NCBI GenBank assembly: GCA_944387375.1
Contig: CALXEQ010000004.1
Span: 119,695-183,694, forward strand
Length of the DNA stretch: 64,000 nucleotides
From: an uncultured Clostridia bacterium
GTDB lineage: Bacteria; Bacillota; Clostridia; TANB77; CAG-465
Direction of reading: 5' to 3'
Below, piece after piece: positions 51,206-59,528 of this stretch. The notes beneath the pieces are model-generated. The model saw only the letters and a list, made by a program, of their open reading frames with translations, was not told the DNA's origin and searched no databases. Each line of letters opens with the position of its first letter. Position 1 is the first letter of the stretch. The translations under genes were made by a program, and so were the position numbers.

Positions 51206-51249
51206 ACATACCCCCTTTATATAATATTAATTAAATATAAAATTTATAA

Positions 51250-52893
51250 CTATCTATTAAAGCATCCATTTCCTATAAATTCTCTAATTAAAGAATCAAT
51301 TGGAATGTTAGAAGTCTCCATTGGTAAAAAATTATTTAAATACTCATACAATCTTCTAGACTCTGCATAATACTTACTACTCTTGTCTAATTGCAATAGT
51401 AATGGCTGTGCAAAGGTTTTCATTACTGCCGGTTCATAAATAAGACTAGAATTAAATATCACATCTACATCTTCAATATATGGGTAAATATATTTTTCTT
51501 CTCCTTTTTTCACATTTCCCCATAATTCGAATGTTTTTTCAATACTATGTCCACGCGTAGCAAAATCTCTTACCATTCTTCTTAAGAATCTAGTATCTGA
51601 TGAAGAAACTTTAGAATATCCATCCAAATTTAATGTAGTAATTGGAGCAATATATATTTTATATTTATTTTTACTAGGTGTAAATTCAGTAAGTATTGGA
51701 TTTAATGCATGTATTCCTTCAACAACTAATACATCTTTTGGTTTTAATGTTAAAAATTTGCCATTATATCTTTTTGTACCAACAATAAAATCAAACTCTG
51801 GAAGTTCAACAGTATTACCAGCAATCAAATCTTCCATATGCTTATTAAATAACTCTATGTCTAAAGCATCAACTCTTTCAAAATCATATTTACCGTCAGG
51901 ACCTTTTGGTGTATCTACTCTTTCTTTGAAATAATTATCCATTGAAATAGTTATTGGATTATATCCAGTAAGTCTAAGTTGTACTCCAAGTTGCTGAGCA
52001 AAGGTTGTCTTTCCAGAAGAAGAAGGACCTGCAATTAAAATAAGTTTTATTTCTTTTTTCTTTTCTATGTCTTGAACAATCTCTACTATTTTTCTTTGAT
52101 GAATTGCTTCTGAGACTTGTATCATATCTATTAGATTATTTTTCAAAATCTTTTCATTTAATGCACCAATATTAGATATTCCAAGTATTTTTTTAAATTT
52201 GTAAAACTCTTCTACAGCATCTATAAGTCTTGAATCACGTATTTGACTTGGAGCCCCATCTTTTCCTGGTGAAACTAAAATTGCTCCATCTCTAAATGGC
52301 CTTAGATCAAAAACTTTTAAATATCCTGTTTGTGGTACTAATACACCATAAAAATTATTATATAATCCATCACAAAAATACATATTTGTATATGATTTAA
52401 TTCTATTTGCCATATTTTGAAGCTTATCTAAATCTCCAGATTTTTGATAATACATAGTAGCTTCATCAACACTTAATGTTCTTTTTTCAATTGCTAAATC
52501 TCTATCAATTATTTCTTTCATTTTTTCTTTTATTTGATTTATCCTATCTGCTGTTAAATCAAAATTTGGCATTATAAAATACTGATTCCTATTTATAGTT
52601 GCTTGAAAATCCACCTTTTGATTTCCAAAAAGCATAGTTATTGCCATATATAATACCATTTTCAAACTTTTTGAATATACTCTATATCCATCTTCTGAAT
52701 TTATCTTTACAAATCCTATTGTAGAATCTTTTATGAGCTCATATTTTTGAAATTTAACCTCGTTGTTTACTGTTACAGCTAAAATATCGCTAACATCATC
52801 TTCTACCATTTTTACCGCATCAATTGCAGTTGTTTTATATGGAACGCTAATCTCTCTTCCATCTTCAAATTTTACTATTATTTTTTGTGTCAA
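51250..52893 (-). CDS. Nucleoside kinase, uridine-kinase-like, with TGS-like N-terminus
   Basis: 547 aa from a TTG at 52893 (GAGAGG 9 nt upstream; another TTG at 52902 lies within that site). Residues 1-60 (KFEDGREISVPYKTTAIDAVKMVEDD) resemble a TGS/ThrRS-N-like domain, then an HxxxH-like region as in ThrRS second additional domain (about 150-230), then a P-loop kinase: LIAGPSSSGKTTFAQQLGVQLRLTGYNPITISMDNYF, FERVDALDIELF, VVEGIHALNP. Phosphorylates a nucleoside such as uridine. This domain order is usual in Clostridia. Substrate uncertain. Confidence 0.85.
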   Translation of the reverse strand: MTQKIIVKFEDGREISVPYKTTAIDAVKMVEDDVSDILAVTVNNEVKFQKYELIKDSTIGFVKINSEDGYRVYSKSLKMVLYMAITMLFGNQKVDFQATINRNQYFIMPNFDLTADRINQIKEKMKEIIDRDLAIEKRTLSVDEATMYYQKSGDLDKLQNMANRIKSYTNMYFCDGLYNNFYGVLVPQTGYLKVFDLRPFRDGAILVSPGKDGAPSQIRDSRLIDAVEEFYKFKKILGISNIGALNEKILKNNLIDMIQVSEAIHQRKIVEIVQDIEKKKEIKLILIAGPSSSGKTTFAQQLGVQLRLTGYNPITISMDNYFKERVDTPKGPDGKYDFERVDALDIELFNKHMEDLIAGNTVELPEFDFIVGTKRYNGKFLTLKPKDVLVVEGIHALNPILTEFTPSKNKYKIYIAPITTLNLDGYSKVSSSDTRFLRRMVRDFATRGHSIEKTFELWGNVKKGEEKYIYPYIEDVDVIFNSSLIYEPAVMKTFAQPLLLQLDKSSKYYAESRRLYEYLNNFLPMETSNIPIDSLIREFIGNGCFNR

Positions 52894-52913
52894 TTTTATC
52901 AACCTCTCTTTTT

Positions 52914-54221
52914 TTATTTTTTCTTAATGTTTTCTAAAAAAATCTTTACAAATTCATTATTATTTTTAGTTTTAACTAATATATTCATTATTTTTTCTAC
53001 CATATCTATATTAGAATTGTTCTGTGTCAATAATCTTCTTATATATGTTGAACATTCCATCTCTTGTTTTGTAAATAGCAAATCATCTCTACGAGTACTA
53101 GACTTTTGAATATCAATAGCTGGAAAAATTCTTCTTTCAGATAATTTTCTATCTAAAAATACCTCCATATTTCCTGTACCTTTAAATTCTTCGAATATCA
53201 TATCATCCATTCTACTTCCTGTATCTACTAAAGTAGTTGCAAGTATTGTAAGACTTCCACCATTTTCAATATTTCTTGCTGCACCAAAAAATTTCTTTGG
53301 AAAATGTAGTGACGCTGGATCTAATCCACCAGATAAAGTTTTTCCACTTGGCTCAACTTGTAAATTACTAGCACGAGTAAGTCTAGTAAGACTATCTAAT
53401 AATATTACCACATCTTGATTATGCTCTACAAGTCTTTTAGCTCTTTCTATTACCATTTTTGATACTTTTATATGATGCTCTGGTGACTCATCAAATGTAG
53501 AATGAATTACTTCTGCATCTATAGAACGCTCAATATCTGTAACCTCTTCAGGTCTTTCATCAATAAGTAAAACCATAAGCTTTACTTCAGGATTATTTTT
53601 TAATATTCCATTTGCTATTTGTTTTAATAATGTTGTTTTACCTGCTTTAGGTTGTGCTACTATAAGTCCACGTTGACCTTTTCCTATTGGTGCTAAAAGA
53701 TCTATTATCCTTGTAGAATATTCTTTTGTATCAGTTTCAAGACGTAATCTTTCATTTGGATATATTGGTATTAATGTTTCAAATGATCTTCTTTTTGTAG
53801 CGATCTCTACTCTATCATCATTTATAGCATCAATATAAATCAAAGATGGGAATTTATTTTGCGGATCTGTTGTAAATCTTGCTATGCCACGTAATTCATC
53901 GCCTGTCTCAAGTTTAAATCTTCTTATTTGAACTTGTGATACATACACATCTTTATTTCCAGGTAGATAATTATCACTACGTAAAAACCCATATCCATCT
54001 GGCATAACTTCTAATATTCCATCAGTTATATAATCTGTTTCGGGATTTTCAATTTGAATGTCTACCTTATCTTCAAGTTCGTTACTATCTTTAAGATTTT
54101 TTATTATTTCTTCTACTAAGTATTCTTTTTTTAATCTTTCATATCCTTCTAGTTTTAAAGTTTCAGCTATTTGTCTAAGCTCAGACAAAGTAGCTTTTTT
54201 TAAGCTTTCTTTAGTGTACAT
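52914..54221 (-). CDS. rho: Transcription termination factor Rho
   Basis: 435 aa. N-terminal Rho helical domain (LKKATLSELRQIAETLKLEGYERLKKEYLVEEI), cold-shock-like RNA-binding domain (DGILEVMPDGYGFLRSDNYLPGNKDVYVSQVQIRRF), then the RecA-like ATPase: IGKGQRGLIVAQPKAGKTTLL (Walker A), LMVLLIDERPEEVTDIERS, VVILLDSLTRLTRA (Walker B). Normal length for Firmicutes without the acidic insertion. AGGAGGAG site. Confidence 0.97.
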   Translation of the reverse strand: MYTKESLKKATLSELRQIAETLKLEGYERLKKEYLVEEIIKNLKDSNELEDKVDIQIENPETDYITDGILEVMPDGYGFLRSDNYLPGNKDVYVSQVQIRRFKLETGDELRGIARFTTDPQNKFPSLIYIDAINDDRVEIATKRRSFETLIPIYPNERLRLETDTKEYSTRIIDLLAPIGKGQRGLIVAQPKAGKTTLLKQIANGILKNNPEVKLMVLLIDERPEEVTDIERSIDAEVIHSTFDESPEHHIKVSKMVIERAKRLVEHNQDVVILLDSLTRLTRASNLQVEPSGKTLSGGLDPASLHFPKKFFGAARNIENGGSLTILATTLVDTGSRMDDMIFEEFKGTGNMEVFLDRKLSERRIFPAIDIQKSSTRRDDLLFTKQEMECSTYIRRLLTQNNSNIDMVEKIMNILVKTKNNNEFVKIFLENIKKK

Positions 54222-54230
54222 ATACTCCTC

Positions 54231-55565
54231 CTATTCTAATATTTTAGCAAACAGATCATATTCATTATAATCTATTATTTTTACATTTACATATTCTCCT
54301 ATAATTATTTTATTTACACTATCTTCATTTATTTTTATATATATTCTTCCATCAACATCTGGTGCTTCAAGCATAGATCTACATACAAAATATTTTTCAT
54401 CTTCTGAGACATCTTCAACTATAACTTCATATTCTTTTCCTAATCTCTCTTTATTTTTTTGAAGTGAAATTTCTTTTTGTACATCAAACAAATTCTTTAA
54501 TCTTTTTTCTTTTATATTTTCCTCTATCTGACCATCATAATCATAACTTGGCGTATCTTCCTCACGTGAATATGTAAACGCCCCGAGTCTATCAAACTTT
54601 AATTCTTTTATACCAGATATTAACTCTTCATACTGTTTATCAGTTTCACCAGGAAAACCGACAATACAAGTAGTTCTAAGTATTGCTCCTGGTACCATTT
54701 CTCTTATCTTTTTAATTCTATCATAGATTAATTCTTTTGTATCATGTCTATTCATTCTTTTTAGTAACTCATCATTTAAATGCTGTATTGGTATATCAAA
54801 ATACTTACAAACTTTATCATTTTTAGCTATTTCTTCTATTAATTTATCTGTAGTTTCAAATAAATACATATAAAGTATTCTTATCCATTTTACTCCTTCA
54901 ATTTTAGACATTTTGTTAAGTAACTCGTCAAGTTTTAACTCTCCATAAATATCAAGTCCATATTTTGAAGTATCTTGTGATATTATACAAAATTCTTTTA
55001 TTCCTTTTTTAGCTAAAGCATCAACTTCAGCTAATATATCTTCCATCTTCCTACTTTTAAATTTTCCTCTTATTAAAGGAATAGCACAATAACTACATCT
55101 ATTATCACAACCATCAGATATTCTTATATACGCAAGAGGATAAGTTGAAGAAATAATTCTATTATTAAAATCTAAACCATGAGTAAACTTACATTGAGAT
55201 AATAATTTATTTTGACTAAAAAATTCGGATAAAATCTTTGATATATTATTATATTCATCTACACCTATGCATAAATCTACCTCTGGCATAGATTCTAATA
55301 TCTCTTTTTTATATCTTTTAGCTAAACAACCAGTTACAATTAAAGCTTTACATCTTCCACATTCTTTATAATCTGCCATTTCAAGTATTGTATCAATAGC
55401 TTCTTCTTTTGCAGACTTTATAAAACCACACGTATTAACTACTATTATATCTGCTTGCTCTACCTCATTTACAATATTGAACCCTTGAGACTTAAATACC
55501 CCAAGTAACATCTCACTATCTACTTGATTTTTTGTACATCCAAGAGTTACAAGTCCTATATTCAT
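54231..55565 (-). CDS. rimO: Ribosomal protein S12 methylthiotransferase RimO
   Basis: 444 aa radical-SAM enzyme that adds a methylthio group to Asp of S12. UPF0004 domain with three cluster cysteines (LGCTKNQVDSEM, VVNTCGFI, VTGCLAKRY), radical-SAM CxxxCxxC (RISDGCDNRCSYCAIPLIRG), then a TRAM domain (about 375-444). ESMPEVDLCIGVDEY marks RimO rather than MiaB. AAGGAGG site. Upstream of rho in the same direction. Confidence 0.93.
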   Translation of the reverse strand: MNIGLVTLGCTKNQVDSEMLLGVFKSQGFNIVNEVEQADIIVVNTCGFIKSAKEEAIDTILEMADYKECGRCKALIVTGCLAKRYKKEILESMPEVDLCIGVDEYNNISKILSEFFSQNKLLSQCKFTHGLDFNNRIISSTYPLAYIRISDGCDNRCSYCAIPLIRGKFKSRKMEDILAEVDALAKKGIKEFCIISQDTSKYGLDIYGELKLDELLNKMSKIEGVKWIRILYMYLFETTDKLIEEIAKNDKVCKYFDIPIQHLNDELLKRMNRHDTKELIYDRIKKIREMVPGAILRTTCIVGFPGETDKQYEELISGIKELKFDRLGAFTYSREEDTPSYDYDGQIEENIKEKRLKNLFDVQKEISLQKNKERLGKEYEVIVEDVSEDEKYFVCRSMLEAPDVDGRIYIKINEDSVNKIIIGEYVNVKIIDYNEYDLFAKILE

Positions 55566-55724
55566 TACTTATTGTCCTCCTTGTATAATACAGACAGTAT
55601 TATACCATATAATTGTTATAAAATAAAGTAAAAATGTTATTTTTATGTTAAATATTATTTACTTTTTATGTATACTATAGTATAATAATAGTATAGTTAA
55701 AAAATTATTAAAGGAGGAATTAAT

Positions 55725-56051
55725 ATGGAAACTAAAAAGAATTTTAAAAAATTATTTTTAAATGAAAATTTAGAGCCTATTATTCAAAAAAATTCAGATG
55801 GAGTCATAATTATTTATAGCTCTAATAAGGAAGAAATTAGATATGAATTAACATATCACTACTTATTTGGAAAATTAATTTCAATCAGCCAAAAAGATCT
55901 AAAAGGTAAAAATAATAAGAAATATTCAATAATATCTTTACTTACAAAAATGTTTGAATCCTTATTCATGTATGATAAGTTCTACTACGTAGACTACAAA
56001 CAAGAAGAGAATATTTTATTAGAACTTTATAATAGAGCTTTAATATATTAA
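55725..56051 (+). CDS. Small hypothetical protein (108 aa)
   Basis: 108 aa, AAAGGAGG site, no signal or membrane segment. Soluble alpha/beta (NLEPIIQKNSDGVIIIYSSNKEEIRYELTYHYLFGKLISISQK). A single plus-strand gene between rimO and a terminator. No motif known to me. The strong ribosome site and terminator support it as real. Confidence 0.55.
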   Translation: METKKNFKKLFLNENLEPIIQKNSDGVIIIYSSNKEEIRYELTYHYLFGKLISISQKDLKGKNNKKYSIISLLTKMFESLFMYDKFYYVDYKQEENILLELYNRALIY

Positions 56052-56078
56052 AATCCTTGATAACTCAAGGATTTTTTT
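56050..56078. terminator. Bidirectional terminator
   Basis: AAAATCCTTGA (56050-56060) pairs with TCAAGGATTTT (56065-56075), 4-nt loop, followed by Ts. Serves the 108-aa gene and the converging one. Confidence 0.85.
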
Positions 56079-56679
56079 ATTTGAAATATAATATTTCTTT
56101 CTGCACATCAAAACTTAACTTATCATTTGGATTATATGTAGCAAACTCTTTTTTTATTCCATAAAGCTTTAAAATTTCAAGTATAATTTCATAATTTTCA
56201 AAAAAAGTATTTAATTGAGATAAAATATTATCTAAATCTTCTATACTATTTCTTCCAACAAAATTATTTTTCCAAATTTCTCTATACATATATTTTTCAT
56301 ATGCTTCATTATATCCTAAAAGTATAAGTTTTTCTCTATTTCCAAAGCACATATAATCATAAGTTCTTTTATTAAAACTATATTTTTCTATAATAGAAAT
56401 ATCTTTTTTTGATGTAACCATCATTGTATCTGAAGCAAGTCTTTTAGATATTTTTCGTATAACACTTTTATCTTTTGCAAGATTATCAAATTTAAAATAA
56501 TCAGAAGATATTATAATAACTTTACTTATATTGTCTTGTATAATATCTATCCTAATATTATAATTTTCTATATTAGATAACTTATAGCCTAAATCTTCCA
56601 ATATCTTTTTTATTTTTTCTTTTATAAAAGTAATTTCTCTATCACAAAAAACAATTATATTAGAAAACTCTTTATTCAT
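56077..56679 (-). CDS. Hypothetical protein (200 aa)
   Basis: 200 aa, GGTGAT site. Starts MNKEFSNIIVFCDREITFIKEKIKKILEDLGYK; later VIIISSDYFKFDNLAKDKSVIRKISKRLASDTMMVTSKKDISIIEKY. Alpha/beta pattern with no recognised active site. Located after spoVFB in the same direction (40 bp apart). A sporulation role is possible by context but not shown. Confidence 0.5.
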   Translation of the reverse strand: MNKEFSNIIVFCDREITFIKEKIKKILEDLGYKLSNIENYNIRIDIIQDNISKVIIISSDYFKFDNLAKDKSVIRKISKRLASDTMMVTSKKDISIIEKYSFNKRTYDYMCFGNREKLILLGYNEAYEKYMYREIWKNNFVGRNSIEDLDNILSQLNTFFENYEIILEILKLYGIKKEFATYNPNDKLSFDVQKEILYFK

Positions 56680-56719
56680 TTTATCACCAATAAAAGTATA
56701 TCTAACTTTATTTCATTTG

Positions 56720-57298
56720 TCAAACAAATAATGGTTGTATTTGCTCACCTTGAAGTGCAAGCTTTACAGTATCAATCACTTTAGAATAATCTAAAACTAA
56801 GGATTTTGGTTTTTTATGATAATCATCTTGTCTAAATGGTACAAAATAAAAGTTTTTAGTATCGTATAAAAGCCCTATATTTTTAAAATTAGCACCCAGT
56901 CCATCATTTGTAGAGATACCTATTACAACTGGTTTGTTATTTCTAATATGCCCCTTTGTTGCCATTAAAACTGCTGTATCTGTGATTCCACTCGCAAGTT
57001 TTGCAACGCTATTTCCTGTACATGGTACAATTATCATAATATCTATCATATTTTTAGGTCCAATAGGTTCGGCATCAACTATATTATCTATTATATTTTG
57101 ACCTGTTTCTCTTTTTAACATATCTAAAAAATTATCTTTTACAAAAAATCTAGTATCATATGTTTTTGTTACAAGAGAAACTATAGGTATTATCTTATTT
57201 ACTCTCTCTTTTTTTAGCTCATCTATAAGCCCCTTAATTCTTGGAAAATTACAAAAAGATCCTGTTATTCCTAGTCCTATATTTAATCCTTCTAGCAT
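56720..57298 (-). CDS. spoVFB: Dipicolinate synthase subunit B
   Basis: 192 aa flavoprotein-fold protein (GLGITGSFCNFPRIKGLIDELKK, IMIIVPCTGNSVAKLASGITDTAVLMATKGHIRNNKPVVIGISTNDGLGANFKNIGLL, and YFVPFRQDDYHKKPKSLV). Together with SpoVFA it makes dipicolinic acid, the spore-core solute. Normal length. The usual partner spoVFA is not adjacent: lexA is upstream and an unknown gene downstream. It implies that the host, or an ancestor, forms spores. Confidence 0.88.
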   Translation of the reverse strand: MLEGLNIGLGITGSFCNFPRIKGLIDELKKERVNKIIPIVSLVTKTYDTRFFVKDNFLDMLKRETGQNIIDNIVDAEPIGPKNMIDIMIIVPCTGNSVAKLASGITDTAVLMATKGHIRNNKPVVIGISTNDGLGANFKNIGLLYDTKNFYFVPFRQDDYHKKPKSLVLDYSKVIDTVKLALQGEQIQPLFV

Positions 57299-57312
57299 AT
57301 TTTCACCTCCAA

Positions 57313-57336
57313 TACTATAGTTTATGAACTGTAGTA
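57313..57336. repeat. Inverted repeat before spoVFB
   Basis: TACTATAGTT and AACTGTAGTA form a near-perfect 10-4-10 inverted repeat (one G-U in RNA) 15 bp before the spoVFB ATG. It could be an operator or leader hairpin. Confidence 0.35.
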
Positions 57337-57345
57337 TATAACGTG

Positions 57346-57370
57346 AAAAAAGAGCAATTTTATTTGCTCT
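57346..57370 (-). terminator. Terminator of lexA
   Basis: AGAGCAA (57351-57357) pairs with TTGCTCT (57364-57370), with a T-run on the minus strand, right after the lexA stop. Confidence 0.65.
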
Positions 57371-57978
57371 TATATCTTTCTAAATAATCCTATTACTTTT
57401 CCTATTATTTGTACATCTTTTGCGATTATTGGATCCATATTATCGTTTTCGGGTTGAAGCCTTATATAATCCTTTTCTTTATAAAATCTTTTTACAGTTG
57501 CTTCTCCATCTATCATTGCAACAACAATCTGTCCATTTAATGCTGTACTTTGCTTTGAAACAATAATATAGTCTCCATCATTAATACCAGCATTTATCAT
57601 ACTTTCACCTTGAACTTTTAATATAAAATTATCATTTCTAAGTGAATCTTTACTAAAAAAACTTTCACCAATTGACATATAATCTTCAATATTTTCTGTT
57701 GCTAAAATTGGTTCACCTGCTGCAACTTTTCCCACGACAGGAATAGAGATTGTAGGCTCTGTTCCCACTACTTTTATCGCTCTTGTTTTTAAATCACCTT
57801 TATCTATATACCCTTTTTCTGCAAGTCTCCATATATATTGATGTGCGGAAGATGTAGATTTAAATCCAAGCGCCGCACATATTTCTCTAACTGATGGTGG
57901 ATAACCAGTATCTTTTATTTGTTTTTTTATATATTCTAATACCCTTTGCTCTTGAGCATTCAATGTATTTTCACTCAT
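57370..57978 (-). CDS. lexA: SOS repressor LexA
   Basis: 202 aa. N-terminal winged HTH (RVLEYIKKQIKDTGYPPSVREICAALGFKSTSSAHQYIW), then the S24 autoproteolysis domain: cleavage site Ala87-Gly88 (VAAGEP), nucleophile Ser126 (GESMINAGI), base Lys163 (ATVKRFY). All catalytic residues intact. Two LexA boxes overlap its own promoter (57993-58050), so it is autoregulated. Confidence 0.96.
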   Translation of the reverse strand: MSENTLNAQEQRVLEYIKKQIKDTGYPPSVREICAALGFKSTSSAHQYIWRLAEKGYIDKGDLKTRAIKVVGTEPTISIPVVGKVAAGEPILATENIEDYMSIGESFFSKDSLRNDNFILKVQGESMINAGINDGDYIIVSKQSTALNGQIVVAMIDGEATVKRFYKEKDYIRLQPENDNMDPIIAKDVQIIGKVIGLFRKI

Positions 57979-57992
57979 ATTTATACCCCTTT

Positions 57993-58050
57993 CAAACTAA
58001 TGTTTGTTAAATTATATCATATCAAAAAATTATTGTCAAACAAAAGTTCG
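57993..58050 (-). promoter_or_regulatory. lexA promoter with two LexA boxes
   Basis: -35 TTGACA (58034-58039), 17-nt spacer, -10 TATAAT (58011-58016). Box 1 CGAAC-TTTT-GTTTG (58037-58050) overlaps the -35; box 2 CAAAC-ATTA-GTTTG (57993-58006) covers the start of transcription. Both fit the Gram-positive CGAAC-N4-GTTYG pattern. Confidence 0.88.
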
Positions 58051-58065
58051 ATTATTAAGCAAAAT

Positions 58066-58086
58066 AAAAGAGCTTATTGCTCTTTT
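58066..58086 (-). terminator. Terminator of the ArsC/Spx-like gene
   Basis: AAAAGAGC (58066-58073) pairs with GCTCTTTT (58079-58086) with the stop codon in the loop; T-rich tail on the minus strand. Confidence 0.7.
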
Positions 58087-58436
58087 ATTAATATATTCCA
58101 ATTATCCTCTTTAAATCCAACAAGTACTCCAGTATTATATATTAAAAGTGGTCTTTTAATTAACATACCATCCGAAGCTAACAATTTTATCTTTTCATCG
58201 TCATTTAATTCTTGTAATTTTTTAGATAATCCCATACTTCTATATAACATTCCACTAGTATTAAAAAACTTATTAATAGAAATATTACTCATATTTATCC
58301 ATTTTTTTAATTCTTCAAAAGAAGGATTATCTAAAACAATATTTCTATCTTCAAATTCTATGTTATTTTCTACCAACCATTTTTTTGCCTTTTGACAAGT
58401 TGAACACTTAGGATACTCTATAAATAATGCTTTCAT
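58074..58436 (-). CDS. ArsC/Spx-family thioredoxin-fold protein
   Basis: 120 aa. Starts MKALFIEYPKCSTCQKAKKWL with the CxxC of the ArsC/Spx/MgsR group, then DNPSFEELKKWINMSNISINKFFNTSGMLYRSMGL and LIKRPLLIYNTGVLVGFKE. Spx acts on RNA polymerase alpha subunits in redox stress, whereas ArsC reduces arsenate. It lacks the Spx C-terminal signatures I would look for, and no ars genes are near, so it could be a YffB-like member. Upstream of lexA, downstream of pfkA (4 bp). Confidence 0.8.
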   Translation of the reverse strand: MKALFIEYPKCSTCQKAKKWLVENNIEFEDRNIVLDNPSFEELKKWINMSNISINKFFNTSGMLYRSMGLSKKLQELNDDEKIKLLASDGMLIKRPLLIYNTGVLVGFKEDNWNILIKEQ

Positions 58437-58439
58437 ATT

Positions 58440-59516
58440 TTACTCCTGTCCAAAACATACACCCATATCTTTTGCAGTACGACATAGGTCATTTGTATTT
58501 ATATCTAGTATTCTTGGTACTCTCTCTTTTGGAAATGCCATTTTAACTACATTGCCACCTTTTATACCAACTATGTATCCTGGCTCTCCATTTATTAAAA
58601 GCTTACATGCAGCATTTCCAAGTCTTGCTCCAAGTATTATATCTGAAGTTGTAGGCTCTCCACCTCTTTGAATATGTCCTAAAATTGTAGCTCTAGTCTC
58701 ATATCCTGTAAGTTGTTCAATTTGAGCAGCAAGCTTTTGTGATACACCACCATATCTTTTTTGCTCAAAGCTGTCTTTTACAACCCTTGCTATTGTCTCT
58801 TCTCCACCTTTTTCCTTTGCCGCCTCAGATATAGCTATTATTACATATCTTTTACCTGATGTCATTATTTCTTTTACTTTGTCACAAACAACTTTTAAAC
58901 TATAGTCTTGCTCTGGTAAAAGAATAATATCTGCTCCTGATGCAAATCCTGCATATAAAGTTAGGTATCCTGATGTTCTTCCCATAAGTTCAACCACCAT
59001 TACTCTTCTATGAGAATAAGCTGTAGTTATTAGTTTTCTTATTGCATCAACTGCAGCATCAATTGCAGTTTGAAATCCTATAGTAGGCTCTGATGCGGAC
59101 ATATCATTATCTATTGTTTTTGGTATTCCAACAGTTGGCATACCATGCTCGTAAATTACTCTTGCTGAGTCTAATGTTCCGTCCCCACCAATTATAACAA
59201 TTCCTTCTACACCTTGTGCTCTTAGCTTTTCTATTGATTCATCTACTCTATCTTCAAATTCTCCAGTTTTTTTATTATAATAATGAAATGGACATTCTTT
59301 ATTTGATGATCCAAGTATTGTACCACCTTTTGTTTCAATACTTCTTACATTTTCTGAGTTAAGAGGAGTGTATATTCCCTCTACAAATCCAATGTAACCA
59401 TCCATAATTCCTAAAACTTCAATTCCTTGAATTTCTGCAGTCATAACTATTGATTTAATAGCACTATTTAATCCTGCACAATCTCCTCCTGCTGTCATAA
59501 TTGCAATTTTTTTCAT
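58440..59516 (-). CDS. pfkA: 6-phosphofructokinase
   Basis: 358 aa. Phosphorylates fructose-6-phosphate. MTAGGDCAGLNSAIK, GGTILGSSNKECPF, IIGGDGTLDSARVI (the GGDGT form is typical of ATP-dependent enzymes, against GGDDT in many PPi types), GIPKTIDNDMSASEPTIGFQTA, VVELMGRTSGYL. Longer than Bacillus PfkA (319 aa), as in the group III type, so the donor (ATP or PPi) deserves a test. GGAGAG site. Confidence 0.93.
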   Translation of the reverse strand: MKKIAIMTAGGDCAGLNSAIKSIVMTAEIQGIEVLGIMDGYIGFVEGIYTPLNSENVRSIETKGGTILGSSNKECPFHYYNKKTGEFEDRVDESIEKLRAQGVEGIVIIGGDGTLDSARVIYEHGMPTVGIPKTIDNDMSASEPTIGFQTAIDAAVDAIRKLITTAYSHRRVMVVELMGRTSGYLTLYAGFASGADIILLPEQDYSLKVVCDKVKEIMTSGKRYVIIAISEAAKEKGGEETIARVVKDSFEQKRYGGVSQKLAAQIEQLTGYETRATILGHIQRGGEPTTSDIILGARLGNAACKLLINGEPGYIVGIKGGNVVKMAFPKERVPRILDINTNDLCRTAKDMGVCFGQE

Positions 59517-59528
59517 ACTAATCTCTCC

